From NCBI GenBank assembly GCA_946811695.1, contig OX328123.1, positions 41,697,335-41,761,334 of the forward strand: a stretch of 64,000 nt of DNA. Reading direction: 5' to 3'. Below the pieces are notes generated by a model. That model saw nothing but the letters and a program-made list of their open reading frames with translations. It was not told where the DNA came from and ran no database searches. Shown here piece after piece: positions 43,551 through 55,329 of the stretch. The translations under genes and the position numbers were made by a program. Position 1 is the first letter of the stretch, and every line of letters begins with the position of its first letter. The DNA comes from Gonocerus acuteangulatus (taxonomy: Eukaryota; Arthropoda; Insecta; Hemiptera; Coreidae).

Positions 43551-45045
43551 TTAGGGTGGCCCTTATTTTTCAACTTTTTAAAAGTTTATCTCCCACCCCC
43601 CTATCTTGTTCCAATCAACAAAATAACGATCTGTGCAAAATTTTAGCTAAATCGAACAACTCCGAGGCGACCCGCAATGCCCTTGAAATATTGACATTTT
43701 CGTCCGAAAGTAATTTTTTCTGATAATTTTTTTTTAAGTTATTTTATTTTTTTATCAATTTTGAGCATGTAAGACCTAGTAATGGAAATTAGATTAGTCG
43801 TGTTTTTGTTAATGTTGGATAAAAAGATAAACAATCAAGTCTGTTCCTGCTTCCTGAAAACACACTCGTTTGCAAGGGAAGAACGGAATATCGTTTCGTG
43901 TACCAGAAGCTGTTACCAGGAGCTGTAAGTCATGCTAGGTGGATGGCAAATGCGATTTATGCATTCAAAATGTACGTGTTCCAAAATCAATTTCAGTTAT
44001 CTTATAGTGGAAAATTTCTTTAAGAAGAACATGAATTTTTCTTGCGAGGGTACGTTCGAGCCTGGTTTCTATCATCAGACTGTTATGAGGATATTGATCC
44101 AGAAATCAGTAAGGCTCCCACAAAAAAAAAATGTCCAATCATCTCTAGTACTTAGTTCCCGAAACCGTGGATGATGACCTTCCTTATATCATTATTTGAT
44201 GAAAATTTTCCAACAGCTGTTAAGGCAAATATAGCTCAAGTTATGCTGGAGCAGACAATGCTGAAGAAGAGGAAGAAGAAAAGAATCAACTAAAGACGAA
44301 CGCACTCCAACTAAATGGTTTTTCTTCCTTTACAAAAATTGATTTTCCATCTTTTGTAACTCCTGATAAAAAACATTTCTTCACGAGATTTTCAATCAGC
44401 ACCGATTTCCTCAACAAGGATCCTTCAACATGGAAGGATGATCCAGGTTACAAGAGTGGAATTGAGAAACTTGAGAAGATAGTTGTTGTGAATGACGTTG
44501 TTGAAAGAGGCGTCAAACTCATCCATGATTACAAGAACGTCCTCACAAAAATTGAAAATGAGAAACAATTAGTTTTGCAGATCGTTGCCGGGGCCCGCAA
44601 AAAATACCCGACTGCTACTAAATCCTCCCTTAGATAAACATAATGTGCAATATTTGAATTTTTTTAATTGTTCACATTATGCCTTGTTTCTATAGAAATT
44701 TTTGTTTTAAATAAAAATGTGGTTGTCCTATACAAGTTGTGTGCATTATTAAAAAACTAAAAATTTTGTAATTTTTTCACGTAATCTCTGCAATTTTTAG
44801 AATTAAATTTTAATATATCTGATTCAGAATGATTTTAAACAATTTCTTGGGTAGCCTGGATTTATCTACATAAATTGCAATAAGTATACGGATGGAGATA
44901 GAACAGTATATCCCTTTTTTAACGGAATTAATCGTTGCGTATACTATGTTTCAATTTCAAAGCAATGGAGGGTCGCCTAGCAGTTGTCCGATTGCCCTGA
45001 AATTTATATTTGCGAAAAACCTGCTAATGGAGAAGGGAGCCGCGA
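43551..45045 (+). mobile_element. Inverted-repeat element carrying an unclassified protein remnant
   Basis: The left end TTAGGGTGGCCC (43551) and the following ~150 bp (AATCGAACAACTCCGAGGCGACC) are matched by an inverted copy at ~44955-45045 (GGGTCGCCTAGCAGTTGTCCGATT). The pieces between encode a degraded protein. TTAGGGTGG also starts another repeat at 46121. Class II transposon-like by structure; superfamily undetermined. Confidence 0.65.
43905..44637 (+). pseudogene. Degraded protein with HARWM and NDxxERG motifs
   Basis: Part 1 (~43907-44005) reads LPGAVSHARWMANAIYAFKM and YVFQNQFQLSY. Part 2 (~44195-44250) reads SLFDENFPTAVKANIAQVML in another frame. Part 3 (44224-44637, ends TAA) is open for 137 codons: an acidic run of six E; NGFSSFTKIDFPSFVTPDKK; DFLNKDPSTWKDD; VVVNDVVERGVKLIHDY; then EKQLVLQIVAGARKKYPTAT. 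From memory of family texture, proteins with 'HARWM.KAIY' and 'ND.AERGV.LI' recur as high-copy uncharacterised proteins in arthropods and cnidarians, consistent with a mobile gene. At least two frameshifts, so not functional. Confidence 0.6.
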
Positions 45046-46120
45046 AACAGTAATTTAAATGTGATCTACAATTGAAAAGAAAATACACATTGAATAAGTA
45101 AGTAGTAGAAGTGAATAATAGCGGCCTAAAACCCCCAAGTTGAAGCGATAGGGAGCCCAGAGCCGTTAGAGCCCAAGGTGAAATATATGAGACTATTAAT
45201 TAGGCTAATAATTAATCTTTAAGCCGTTGCTAATTATGTTTGAAAGTGATTGATGAAATACTAAGAAAGATGCTTTCCACCCTCCCTTTCACTAAAGCCT
45301 ATTCCAAGATCTCAAGTTCGGTATTTTTCTTCAGCCCATTAGTTAAAACTTATTGTCTCTTAGCCACTAGCTTCTTCTCTTCCTTAGAAAACTTTAGAGC
45401 TTTTAGCTTGCTAGCTTTTCCGCGGAAGGGTTGTTTTTCTTAAAAAAAAAAAAAAAATAAAAAAATAAGGAAAAAGAAAACGATTATTATTCTTTTGATA
45501 GTTTTTTTGTGATCATCATTCATAAAGGTTTTTTTATTAGTAGTATTATACACGCGCTCTGTGGCCCTTCATAGCCCTTTCCTATTTACACAAATTAGAA
45601 AAATAAACGTACCACTTCTCAATGGCTACCTGACATTTAAGTGTGTTCAGCTGTGGCTAGACCTACACACCTGGCGGTGTTTTGTGGAAAAAACCTTTAT
45701 TTTTATACAATGTTCACTCCCACGTTGTGCCATTCACAGGGCTAGAATAATATAACAGATTTTGTTGTTTCACCTTGTACAAATATTATTTATTTGACAC
45801 AAGAAGAGATAATAGCTGGATGGCTGCTTTCGTTTAACTCGGCACTTAGGCTATTGAACATGTTTGCGTGCAGATAAGAAGCTTCCCATAACTTATTAAC
45901 TTGCTCTATGATAAAGTTGAAGCTTCTCATCAATCGCGACGGGGGGGGTGGGAGGTTATCCCACAAATTACTACCCCTCCCCCCACACTCCGGTATAAGA
46001 TAATTCAATAGAACCACTAATGGAATTTCCTGTCCTTCACTTACTATTCACAAAGTATAAAGAGAATATTTAAAATGTTTTCAATTTAAGTAAACTCAGA
46101 AATTTAACATTTCGTGTACA
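45046..46120. other. No gene recognised
   Basis: Frames at 45240-45443, 45561-45755 and 45790-46017 show no domain. An A-rich run lies at 45442-45467. Confidence 0.35.
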
Positions 46121-46520
46121 TTAGGGTGGGCCGAAAAAACTCATTTCTTTTTTTCGAAGTTGCAATAGTGCGGAAAAGTTGCGAATTATATAGAGAAATA
46201 AAAGGACACACAAATGATCAAAATCGGTTGACATCTTCCGTTCGCGCATTGGCTTTGAAATTTTACAAAATATGAAAAATCGAACTTTTTTCGACTATTT
46301 TTAAAAATTTTGAATTTTATGATTTCGTAATATAATAGTTTTTAACGTCTTCGAATCGAGTCTAAAAACATTGTGTTTTAATTTGGTTTAGATCAGTTGA
46401 TATCTTTCAGTCGTGCATAAGGCTCAAAATTTGCCCAAATATTGCAAATTTCACATTTTTAAGAGTTATTTTATGTATCTTTAATATACTTTTTTTTAAC
46501 CTTATAGTTACAGTGTTTCT
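46121..46520 (+). repeat. TTAGGGTGGGCC-headed repeat, two diverged units
   Basis: Starts TTAGGGTGGGCCGAAAAAAC. Two loosely similar ~150-bp units follow (ATCAAAATCGGTTGACATC... and GATCAGTTGATATCTTTCAG...), each with a 'CGTGCAT/CGCGCAT' and 'AAATTT' landmark. No coding content. Confidence 0.5.
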
Positions 46521-46969
46521 ATTTTTTAACATAAAAACATTGTGTTTTATTATGGTGTAAATAAATTTACAAATTTCGGCCGCAGAATGACGCCAATGCT
46601 ACAGAAATACTATGACATGATGGGCAATAACAGTTTTAACGGGCATGGTACACGTCCACTTGCTGTATATTTAAAACCGTTAAATATTTAAGTTACAGAA
46701 TAGTTTTTAACAATAAAGGTACGTTTATAAAATAGAAAAAAACAAAGTTCTGTATAAATTACTGTTGTCTTATTTGAACCTGTCCATTAATACTGTTCTC
46801 AATTTTGAAGCCAATGGTACTTTGAACGCTTTTTTGGTATTTCATAAATAATTAGTATTTAAATGTAACAGGCGTAGTATTTTTTCACATGAACTAATAA
46901 AGACGTAAAAAAAACGGGCGTTTATTGTATCGAGGTGGTTGACAAATGCAAATATAACTCTCAGATTGT

Positions 46970-47400
46970 ATATAACTTTCGTGACAAGGCCATCTCTTCG
47001 CTCCCGGGCTGAAAACCATCGCTGTGACAGCTTTATGTGGCATTTAGCACTGCATGATGTTATAAGCTTTACATGTTATAAACTCTAGTCACTCTTGTTT
47101 CCGCTAGTGTTAATTAAAAATCCAGTTTGAACCTGTTGAACGTGGGTTTCAATCGGCTACCCGATCCCTTTTCATAGTACATGTCACTCTGAAAGAACTT
47201 ATTTGTGTTTTAATAGTTGATGTGTACATAGAAATCATGTTCCGTAACTATTATACCAACCCCGAGATACTTGACTTTTTCAGTGAAAAGTATCGAACGG
47301 CTATTTGGACCGAGAAGAGGGAAACGGGATCCGCTCCACGGGCAACTCAGGTCGTTCGGGTAGCCGTCAATTGCTACAATCTTCTGGAAGTTTGATCCAG
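46970..47400 (+). repeat. Dispersed repeat C, copy 1
   Basis: GACAAGGCCATCTCTTCGCT, CTAGTCACTCTTGTTTCCGC, GTACATAGAAATCATGTTCC and GGGATCCGCTCC parallel phrases at 57815-58310 in the same order. A 93-codon minus frame overlaps it (47210-47491) without a recognisable domain. Confidence 0.7.
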
Positions 47401-48090
47401 CCCACTGGATTGCCAAAATATCCACAGTACCTATAATTATTTTTATGAGCACATGTAATATACTCCTGCAGGTTCTATCCCCATCAGCCATTCATGTTCT
47501 TGTAAATTAAATAATCCAGAGTTTCTTTATTAATGCGTTAAAATCTAGTGAAATAAAATGAAGTGTTTCCCCAGGTGAATGAAAAACCTCTATCTTCCCG
47601 AATATGGGACTTCCCCTTTATGCAAACCAAGAAAATTTCATTTCTTATTCATCCATTGATTAATTCTGCATGAATCTCCATATGAGATATTGACAGAGAA
47701 AAGGGATTGATTGAGTCGAAGTCAACATGAATATTGTATATAGAGATCGGAGAAGAAATGCTAATAGAAATTTACTTTCGGTTTATAAAGGATGTTAACT
47801 TGGTTTTTATGTTAAGATATTTCAAGTTATGCGGTTCTTAATAATATAGACAGGATTTTTCTTTTGTTTGATTTAAATTCACCTGGAGACTGTCGAAGGT
47901 GACATTTAAATAGGAATAAGAAACTATAGATCTCCTGAGACAGTTTTCATTTACAGGTCGTGTACATAGCAAAAACCGCTGAAAAGAATGCGTAATATAT
48001 ATTTGGAGGCTTAAGGTCGATAGAGCAGTTACTTTATTTATGGTGTATGCACTTCGTGCTTTGTGTCATTATTTCTTTCGTATCTCATGA

Positions 48091-48095
<5 letters not shown>
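47401..48095. other. No gene recognised
   Basis: AT-rich DNA without supported features. Confidence 0.35.

Positions 48096-48157
<62 letters not shown>
48096..48157. repeat. (TA)n microsatellite
   Basis: About 62 bp of TA. Confidence 0.95.
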
Positions 48158-48161
<4 letters not shown>

Positions 48162-48210
48162 TTTTTTGTCCGGCATTGTAATCCGATTACCATTTACAAT
48201 AAAAGTTATA

Positions 48211-48366
48211 ATAAGCTGGTGATGGTGGGTTGATTGATCCCCACCGGTGCCAGAAATTTTCTCACCTCAGGGCTCGCTAATGGCCAAGAATTATGTCGAT
48301 GAGCCCTAAAAAAAAAAAAAAAAATAATAAAAAAATAATAAAAAAAAAAAATTATAAAAAATAATA

Positions 48367-48430
<64 letters not shown>

Positions 48431-48438
48431 AGCTGGTG
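48211..48438 (+). mobile_element. SINE-1, 5'-truncated, tail expanded to (TA)n; 11-bp duplication
   Basis: ATAAGCTGGTG at 48211-48221 and 48428-48438 flanks the insert. It starts in the tRNA-like head (GATGGTGGGTTGATTGATCC, degenerate B-box) and continues AATTTTCTCACCTCAGGGCT to GATGAGCCC with an A-rich tail. The tail grades through AATAAAAA into pure (TA)n (48370-48420). The TA array lies inside the duplication, so it grew from the SINE tail. Confidence 0.88.
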
Positions 48439-48476
48439 TGGTGCTTATGTTCATAGCTTTATGTAAGCCGCAGAGA

Positions 48477-48479
<3 letters not shown>

Positions 48480-48529
<50 letters not shown>
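48480..48529. repeat. (TA)n microsatellite
   Basis: About 50 bp of TA. Confidence 0.95.
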
Positions 48530-48532
<3 letters not shown>

Positions 48533-49386
48533 TAACTATACAGGGTATATCGCTGTATTGTAAAGTTAATTACAATTCTCCAGGGGGTGAAACTAGAGAA
48601 AAATGTAATTCAAAACCATCAACTAAACATTTCTATCTCACTCCGTTCGGGACATATGCCGATCTAAAGGTCCTTTATAAAAAACGTGTTGTCTGTAGTA
48701 CAACTTCAATTTTCTCTGCGCGTACACATCTTGTTTTAACGATTCATTACATTTTTGTAAATCAGCGTTAAATTTTCTTCAAGGGTTATGCACATTCAAT
48801 GTTCACAACTATCTCATTCAAACCGTAATACTAATTCCAAAAGTGTCTGGTTAGCGACAAAATGTTGGAAACCACTACTCTTTTAAAAATAATTCTGCAG
48901 ACTGCCGAATCTCACAGAATTTGTAAAAATTAATCAGCTTTTCAACGGTATCCTTTGAACTGGGATTATCTCTAAAATTTATAATATAATTGGAATTCTA
49001 GATCATCCATCTCATTTCGTGGATCCTTGCTATCCCCCTAAATGGGTTCTTTGTACTTTTGCGACTTAAGCAAACCCCAGAAATCAAGCGACGTCAGAAC
49101 AGGGCTTCCGTCAGGCTAATGCAAAGGGCCAAATCTGCCAATCCATACTGAGTCCCGTACTTATATCGTTCTGAAGAAGGTGAGAAAACGCACTTGAATG
49201 TAACTGTCGAGGTTATAAAATAGGCTGTCCACGGATTCTTAACCACACGTTCCTACTCTGTATACTGGAAGTGGTGTTCCCTCATACCATGTGTGTTATA
49301 ATATTATTTATAACGAACTGGCTCAATGAATATTATCCTAGAAGATGGATTATCATGGCAGACGATGTGGTGATTATTACACTACT
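48530..49386. other. No gene recognised
   Basis: AT-rich DNA without supported features. Confidence 0.35.
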
Positions 49387-49447
49387 CACTTCCTCATCTC
49401 CAAACTTAACCAATAAATTAAGGTTTAAGTTTGGAGATGAGGAAGTG
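49387..49447 (+). repeat. Near-perfect 61-nt hairpin
   Basis: The left arm CACTTCCTCATCTCCAAACT plus TAACC pairs with the right arm GGTTTAAGTTTGGAG plus ATGAGGAAGTG, with one bulge and a ~10-nt A/T loop. Size and shape recall a microRNA precursor, but the arms lack the usual mismatches, and a small foldback repeat is equally possible. Confidence 0.75.
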
Positions 49448-51280
49448 AATACAGTTCCTCAGTATCATGAAGCAGCCTAGTATCCCTTAGTTTACATCAA
49501 TTTCAAACGACAGGATGAAGTTTCGTCCTTTTGAAATGAAAAAAAAAACGGAAATTCGCTATTTTATATAGTTTTTTAGCCTTTTTTTAAAAACGCTTCT
49601 AGACATAGCCTTCGGTGGCTGTGGTCTAAATCTATTCGCCACGTCAAATCGCCTATACAAAGTGAACCTCGTAGCCCATGAACACAAAATCTAAAGCGTT
49701 TGATTTTGCGCAAATATTGCCGAAAACGAGTTTTGGTTTGGGTGGATCGGGCTGGTTAGAAAATTAGTCCTTTTAAATTATATGACTTAGTTTCAACATC
49801 TGGAAATATTTTCGACTGTATCTGTTGTTTTTGTGTAGTAAATACATAACTAGAAAAAAATAGATATACTATTGATTGAGTCACGTTTCTCCAAATCTGT
49901 TATTGCCTTAAGAATGGTTTTCCTCTGATTCTTGATGTTAAAAAAAACATAAAAAAAGTGTTCCTTGTGTTAAGCCTATTAACGCTAAATACGTAAATGC
50001 TCTAACTTCACCTGAAAATCATTATTCCAGTAGGTGGATTCGGCTCAGCAACGAACCTGATTTCTCAAATAAGACAGAATATTTTTGACCATATTTTTTG
50101 GAATTCAGGCAATTAATTGGTAGTTAATTAAAATTAGCGTATTTGAGGTTAATGGTTTATTTTATTCCTACTTCAGTTGATATTTATAAAAATACAACCG
50201 AATAAATATTAAAAAAATAAACGATAAAATAAAATGTTGACAGTTACAGTCATGTATGTTTCATTAAAGTTTATTAATTAATTTCGCGGGCCATAAAAGA
50301 TAAAATTAACAGTTTTTATTTAGTTGTTATAAAGCGAATAACAACTCGAATGTTATTAATAAAGTCCGATAGCTGGTGTTTGTTTTTTGAGTCAGGCAGA
50401 AGTCCTTAAATTAAAAATATTTTCAATTATGTGCTGCCCATGATGGAAGAAATTTGTATAGCAAATTCCCAATGGAGTAAAAAATATTTGTTTTTTCATT
50501 TTCCCCTAAAAAAAATTTTTTTATTCGTGTCTCTTATGTGTATGTTTTCCCTGGATTAGCAGTTCTTTTATTCTCAAGAAGTTTGTTATGTCTCACTAGT
50601 GCTTATTAGTTTGCCATATGCAAATAAAACTGTTTAATTATCAATGAAATGATTTTTGGTAGTTTTATGAAATGGTAGATCTTCTCTGATAACTTTTCTT
50701 ATTCTGTTACTTGTTGGCACCCTGTCATGAAAATTTCGAAGGAGCCAAAACAAAAATTAATATAAAATGAAATGTAATACTATTTTATTGAATAAAACGT
50801 TTGAAAATTAATAATGTATTTTAGAATTATAATAATAATAAAATTTCAATACATAAAGCAAGTCTTCACTTGGCTGTTCTGATTAAAAAGACCTCTATAC
50901 ACAATAACTGACAAACATCAAACCTCTTAAGCTGAAAGGTAACCAGCCGCTAAGGGAGGTAAGTACAATTTCAGTATTATTATACACGTGATCTCAAGAC
51001 CACCAGATGCTTGGGATCGCGTGTACTATTTTACATAGTAACAACACTTTTTTAATTTAAAATACCGCAATTTTTAGTTTGTAAAGGATGCAGCACTAAT
51101 TATTTTTTTCTCTGTTTAGTCTTTTGTTATCTATCATATGTTAAATAACATATGTGTTATTTAAAATATATGTTCACCTAGTTCGTTTAGTGTATTCCCG
51201 AAATAATATTTCTTTTAAAATATGTATATGTATAATAGTTCTTCAGCTTTTTAGCTTACTTCTATTTATAAGTTACTAGC
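49448..51280. other. Long AT-rich stretch, no gene recognised
   Basis: 1.8 kb with no recognisable protein, RNA or repeat boundary. Short phrases around 49620-49760 (CGCCTATACAAAGTGAACC) may belong to an old dispersed repeat. Confidence 0.35.
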
Positions 51281-51412
51281 TGTTACCCGGTGTGCCATGC
51301 TACACCTACTTTATATTAAATAAGTGTTACCGGGTGTGGCATGCTACACATGTTTCATATTAAATACCTGTTACCCAGCATGTCATGGTACTCCTATTTT
51401 ATATTATATATT
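51281..51412 (+). repeat. Tandem repeat, 44-bp unit x 3
   Basis: Units start at 51281, 51325 and 51369 with TGTTACC(C/G)GG or TGTTACCCAG, then GCATGCTACAC-like sequence and ATATTAAAT. It is preceded by ACTAGC, a phrase also found before the Helitron 3' ends (9897, 32277). Confidence 0.85.
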
Positions 51413-52134
51413 AAAATGAATGATTATGTGACAATTGTTCAAATTATGAGAAAGTAAGTTTATAAGTTGAGAGCTCAGTTAAAAAAAATATTTTTCAAAT
51501 TTTCACTGAATGTGGGGTGGAAAATAAATTAACCCTTATTTTAAAAAGTATACTGGAATCATGTAATTGTAGTACCACCTTAAAGGAAGTCCTAACCAAA
51601 CTACCTGTGTATAATTTTTTAAAGAAAATAATGTGAAGTCCATATATAAATATATATTAAAAAATAGCAACAAAATGAAGCATTTAATTAAGGTTATACT
51701 TACTTAGTTATAAGTTTTAATCTAGTATTACTGAAACTATTCGTTATTTGTATTCTTTTTGTTTTTTTAAATATAATATTAATATGTTATGTTCTATACC
51801 TTTTCATGTAATAATCTGTAACTAAGGTTTTTCTTTCTATGATCGAAAAAGTAATTGATGCAGGATTTATGTTAATTGAGCCAAAAGGAAAGTATTAAAA
51901 ACTTTTTGTTCCAAATAAACTTTCACATTTTGTTGTTGACATTTTCCGTTATATTAAAGCTTCTCTTTCAAATCTTAAGGTTTATGAGCTCTTCTTTAAG
52001 GATAGCCCTTTTGTCATAGGAAATAGGGGTATCTAAGAAAAACAAATTTAGATATTTTTGTTGCAGCTATAGAATTAAAGCTATTTGGGAATTTAAATAA
52101 GGACTTATACTAAATAAATTAATGGGGGATTAAT
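51413..52134. other. No gene recognised
   Basis: AT-rich DNA without supported features. Confidence 0.35.
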
Positions 52135-52467
52135 TTGATTTGGCGAGGGGTCGAGGTTAGCTCAGTGGTAGAGCACTGGACTAATAAACTGGAGCACCTG
52201 AGATCGAATCTCGAGCAAACAATAAAGATTTTTTCTTCTAATGTCTTCGTTCTTGGGTTGAATTTGGCCTCACTGGCAGTCCCTAGGTCAACCCAGCCTT
52301 TAATAAATTCACCAATGGATACCCTGAGTGCTAATGGCTTGAGGAGTCGAAGCAGCCTAGGGGAAAATCAGGCGGCTGGAGCATAGTACTGACCACACTA
52401 TCTCCCTAGTGTGCTGTACAGTCATGAATCAGATTCCTCTATAGTATCTGCCACTTAGGGTCCTCGT

Positions 52468-52518
<51 letters not shown>

Positions 52519-52522
52519 ATTT
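52135..52522 (+). mobile_element. tRNA-derived SINE (SINE-2)
   Basis: The head 52143-52215 has a clear A-box (GGTTAGCTCAGTGGTAGAGC) and B-box (AGATCGAATCTC), in tRNA order and spacing. The body includes GGGTTGAATTTGGCCTC, TGACCACACTATCTCC, CTAGTGTGCTGTACAG and TCCTCGTGGAC. The 3' end is about 48 T. A short TTGATTT repeat at both edges may be the target duplication. The body differs from SINE-1, so it is a second family. The 83-codon frame over it is not a gene. Confidence 0.85.
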
Positions 52523-53269
52523 TGCAACAATATTGTGCTCAAATTGCAAGCGTATTTAAATAATGGAGTAGTCAGAGGATATAAATATCTCAGACAAAAG
52601 AAAGCAGATATAAAAATGTAATAAAACTGCTGGGTGTAAATATGTCAATAATAAAGAGGCTTGGCATATTTAGATTAATAGAAAATTGCATGGAAATTTC
52701 AATTCACCTGGGGGGGGGGGGGTTAATGAAAGAATTCATTTTAATAAGAAGGAAATGGTTTAAAGACAATTCCATGACAGCAAATTAAAATGATATAAAT
52801 TTAAATATTAAAGTTGAAATTAAGTTAGGCTTGCGATGGACAAAACGTTATGAAACAATAAAAATGATATAAAACTCCATGGTTGCTGCCTTCTCCTTAA
52901 TGGAACATATTTTTTTAAAGGTTCTAAGATTGAGGGCTTGGAGAAATCTAGAAGAGAATGTAATTGATTCCTTCTGGAAGTTATTCATAATGGGTATTAC
53001 TACCATATTTTTTAAAATTAAATGTGCCTTTTGACCCTTTTTATAATTAAAATTGTTGAGATAAGAAATTATTTAAAAGTAGTAAAAGTGTGGGAGATTC
53101 ATAAAAGCATGTCAAGTTCATATTCATTTATTACACACACACACACAAACAGCAAGATGTACATCACTTCATATTATAAATTGTATAACCGACAAAAATG
53201 TTCCTCCCTAAGGCAGGAAGTATGAACAATATATGTAATATAAAATATCAAATTTAACATATTTCTGAA
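52523..53269. other. No gene recognised
   Basis: AT-rich; a G-run at 52711-52721 and a short (CA)n at 53134-53150. Confidence 0.35.
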
Positions 53270-54170
53270 TTTCTCAAATGTTTCTTTACACAATGAGTTT
53301 GTAAGCATGTCTCCAATATATTCATTTGACTCAAATGTTAGACAACTCCATTTTTTTCAATTGAAAAAAAATGGAGTTGTCCAACTTTGATACCAATCTC
53401 CTCAAATATACACTTCCGAATTGATTTTACCATTTAAGAATGCAGTCTCTATGTCCAACTGGTCAACATTTTGCATTCACAACTTTCTTATTTTCAACTA
53501 AATCCCAAGTATTATTTTGTTTAAAACTATACATTTGTATTTATCCAAGGCTTTCATCTAAAAATTAATCAAGTCCGGTTCCTTTTCTTCATTAAAATTT
53601 TTCATCAGTTCCCACTAACCTAACTATTAACTAATCATCATCAACATGCATAGTGACTATGATTTTATTATTCAAAAGTACTCCCGAGCTTCACTATAAC
53701 GGATTAAAATGCAAATATTCACCTTCTTACCCCATTTAAAAGTCGTTATTTGTTCTGGTTTCTTAAGAACAACTTTACTACCATATAAACGTAACTTAGA
53801 AACATCTGGTTTCTTTCCAAATATATTTTATAGGATGTTTTATTCTCAATGGTTTTAGCTAAAGTGCGATTTTTCAAATAAGTTGCTCCACAAACAATTT
53901 TTGGCCAACACTTTTTTTACAACAATAGATTCTGCCAGTAAACAATGACATATATTCATAATTGTTCTAAAAAATTAGTCAGCAGTTCTCTTTAATTTGT
54001 GAATATATGAGGGCATGGATTAATTTAGATACTCTTATTTTTTGTAAAAGCATAAATCATACTATTTAAATATTCCTTACCATTGTCACATCTCATAATT
54101 TTAATTCTCTTATTGGTTAATTTTCCAAGCAATTAAACACTTCTATATTCTATATTAACACCATGTACGG
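53270..54170 (-). pseudogene. Copia-type (Ty1) retrotransposon pol remnant
   Basis: Minus-strand order: IKIMRCDNGKEYLNSMIYAF (~54030-54110) is the integrase core around the second aspartate (DNG.E/Y). IVCGATYLKNRTLAKTIENK then TSYKIYLERNQMF (~53800-53910) is the conserved segment after the integrase glutamate ('W..A...A.YL.NR......KTPYE.W..R'). Then KWGKKVNICIL in another frame, MKALDKYKCI near 53550, and VDQLDIETAFLNGKINSEVY (~53410-53470), the Copia reverse-transcriptase motif with the first catalytic aspartate. Many stops and frameshifts; no LTRs found. Integrase-before-RT order confirms Copia rather than Gypsy. Confidence 0.88.
53341..53381. repeat. Perfect short palindrome in Copia remnant
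   Basis: GACAACTCCATTTTTTTCAA is followed directly by its inverted copy TTGAAAAAAAATGGAGTTGTC with one extra A. Looks like an inverted micro-duplication, since the surrounding sequence is Copia-derived. Confidence 0.85.
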
Positions 54171-54192
54171 CATAACTAAAAGATTAAAATAG

Positions 54193-54972
54193 ACAAACAA
54201 AAGGTTAAAACTGAATTGTTTTAAAACACAGTTTTAACGAAATGTTTCGAAAAAGATTTGTTAAAAACATAAACCGTTTAAATGTATTTGCAAGCTTTTA
54301 CTAAGCAAATGCATGTGATAAAACGGAGGAATAAATTAATTATTAAAGGCATAGTTTTTAATAAGCAATAAAATAGCATAGTAACAAAAATAGTAAACAA
54401 AGGGAATGGAAGTTAAACTTATAGTTCTACTTACTTGACTTACTTAAGGCTATAAGATAAATGATAACACCAAACTTAAAAAAGTTTGATGCAGACACTT
54501 TTGCAAACTTTATGAAGTTTGATTAACACACGTTTGAAAACTTAAAAAGTTTGCAGACACTTAAAAAAGTTTCATGAAACTTAAAAAGTTAGATGTATGA
54601 ATGCTAAGGCTAAAAAAAGAAAAAAAATTCAAGCATAAAACGTAAATGTTTTATAGCAAAAGAAAAATGGCTTCTAAGCCGAGTGTTGTCCTACAGAAAT
54701 AAATTTATGTTATACGATATATTTACTTTTTATTACTTTAAGATAGACTTAAAAGGCTAAAAGGTAGACTTCAAAAATGTTCAAACTTAAAAAAGTTCAA
54801 ACTTAAAAACGTTTGATACACACGTTTGCAAACGTAATGTAATTTAAATTGTAATTTGCAATTAAACAAACAAAGGTTAAAACTGAAATGTTTTAAAACA
54901 AAGTTTTAACGAAATGTTTCAAAAAAGATTTGTTAAAAACTTAAACGGTTTAAATGTATTTGCAAGCTTAAT
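54193..54972 (+). repeat. ~108-bp direct repeats, 673 bp apart, with AAGTTTG-rich spacer
   Basis: The block 54193-54300 (AGGTTAAAACTGAA, GTTTTAACGAAATGTTTC, TTTAAATGTATTTGCAAGCTT) recurs at 54866-54972. The spacer is full of imperfect AACTTAAAAAGTTTG units (54475-54600, 54780-54835). It lies upstream of the Copia remnant and may be part of its untranslated region. No coding potential. Confidence 0.75.
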
Positions 54973-55329
54973 TCTGTCGCAAAACTGAATAACACCTAGG
55001 AGCCCAGTGTTGTCTTACTTGATTACAACAGAAATATGATTTTTCTCCAAATTCTGAGAATATAAGGCTATTTTGAGAATAGGTAAAACTTTAAAAGAAG
55101 TAAAAATAAGTATAACTTAAAAAAAAGTAAAACAAAAACAAAAAGAAAGTAAAACTTAAAGAAAAATGAGTTTTGTTGGCTTGCTAATTTCCATCTATAT
55201 TGCCGTTCTCCTTTGAAGAAGTTGCAACACTGGAAGAAAATGGCTATTTCAGAGAATTTACTCCTTCATAAATGACATTTTCGAAGGCGTAACTCCCGAA
55301 CTGTGAATCCTAGAAGATTTTGAGCTAGA

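Noticed and set aside
43367..43723. CVCVCV/HTHTHT frames
   Set aside because: Translations of the GT/GTGC microsatellite, not genes.
49271..49480. 69-codon ORF at the hairpin
   Set aside because: Its second half simply translates both arms of the palindrome; no domain recognised.
52143..52215. Functional tRNA gene
   Set aside because: A- and B-boxes are present, but the unit continues into a SINE body with a long homopolymer end, and the acceptor stem does not close cleanly.
54193..54972. Long terminal repeats of the Copia remnant
   Set aside because: The blocks are only ~108 bp, both lie on the same side of the pol remnant, and they lack TG...CA ends.
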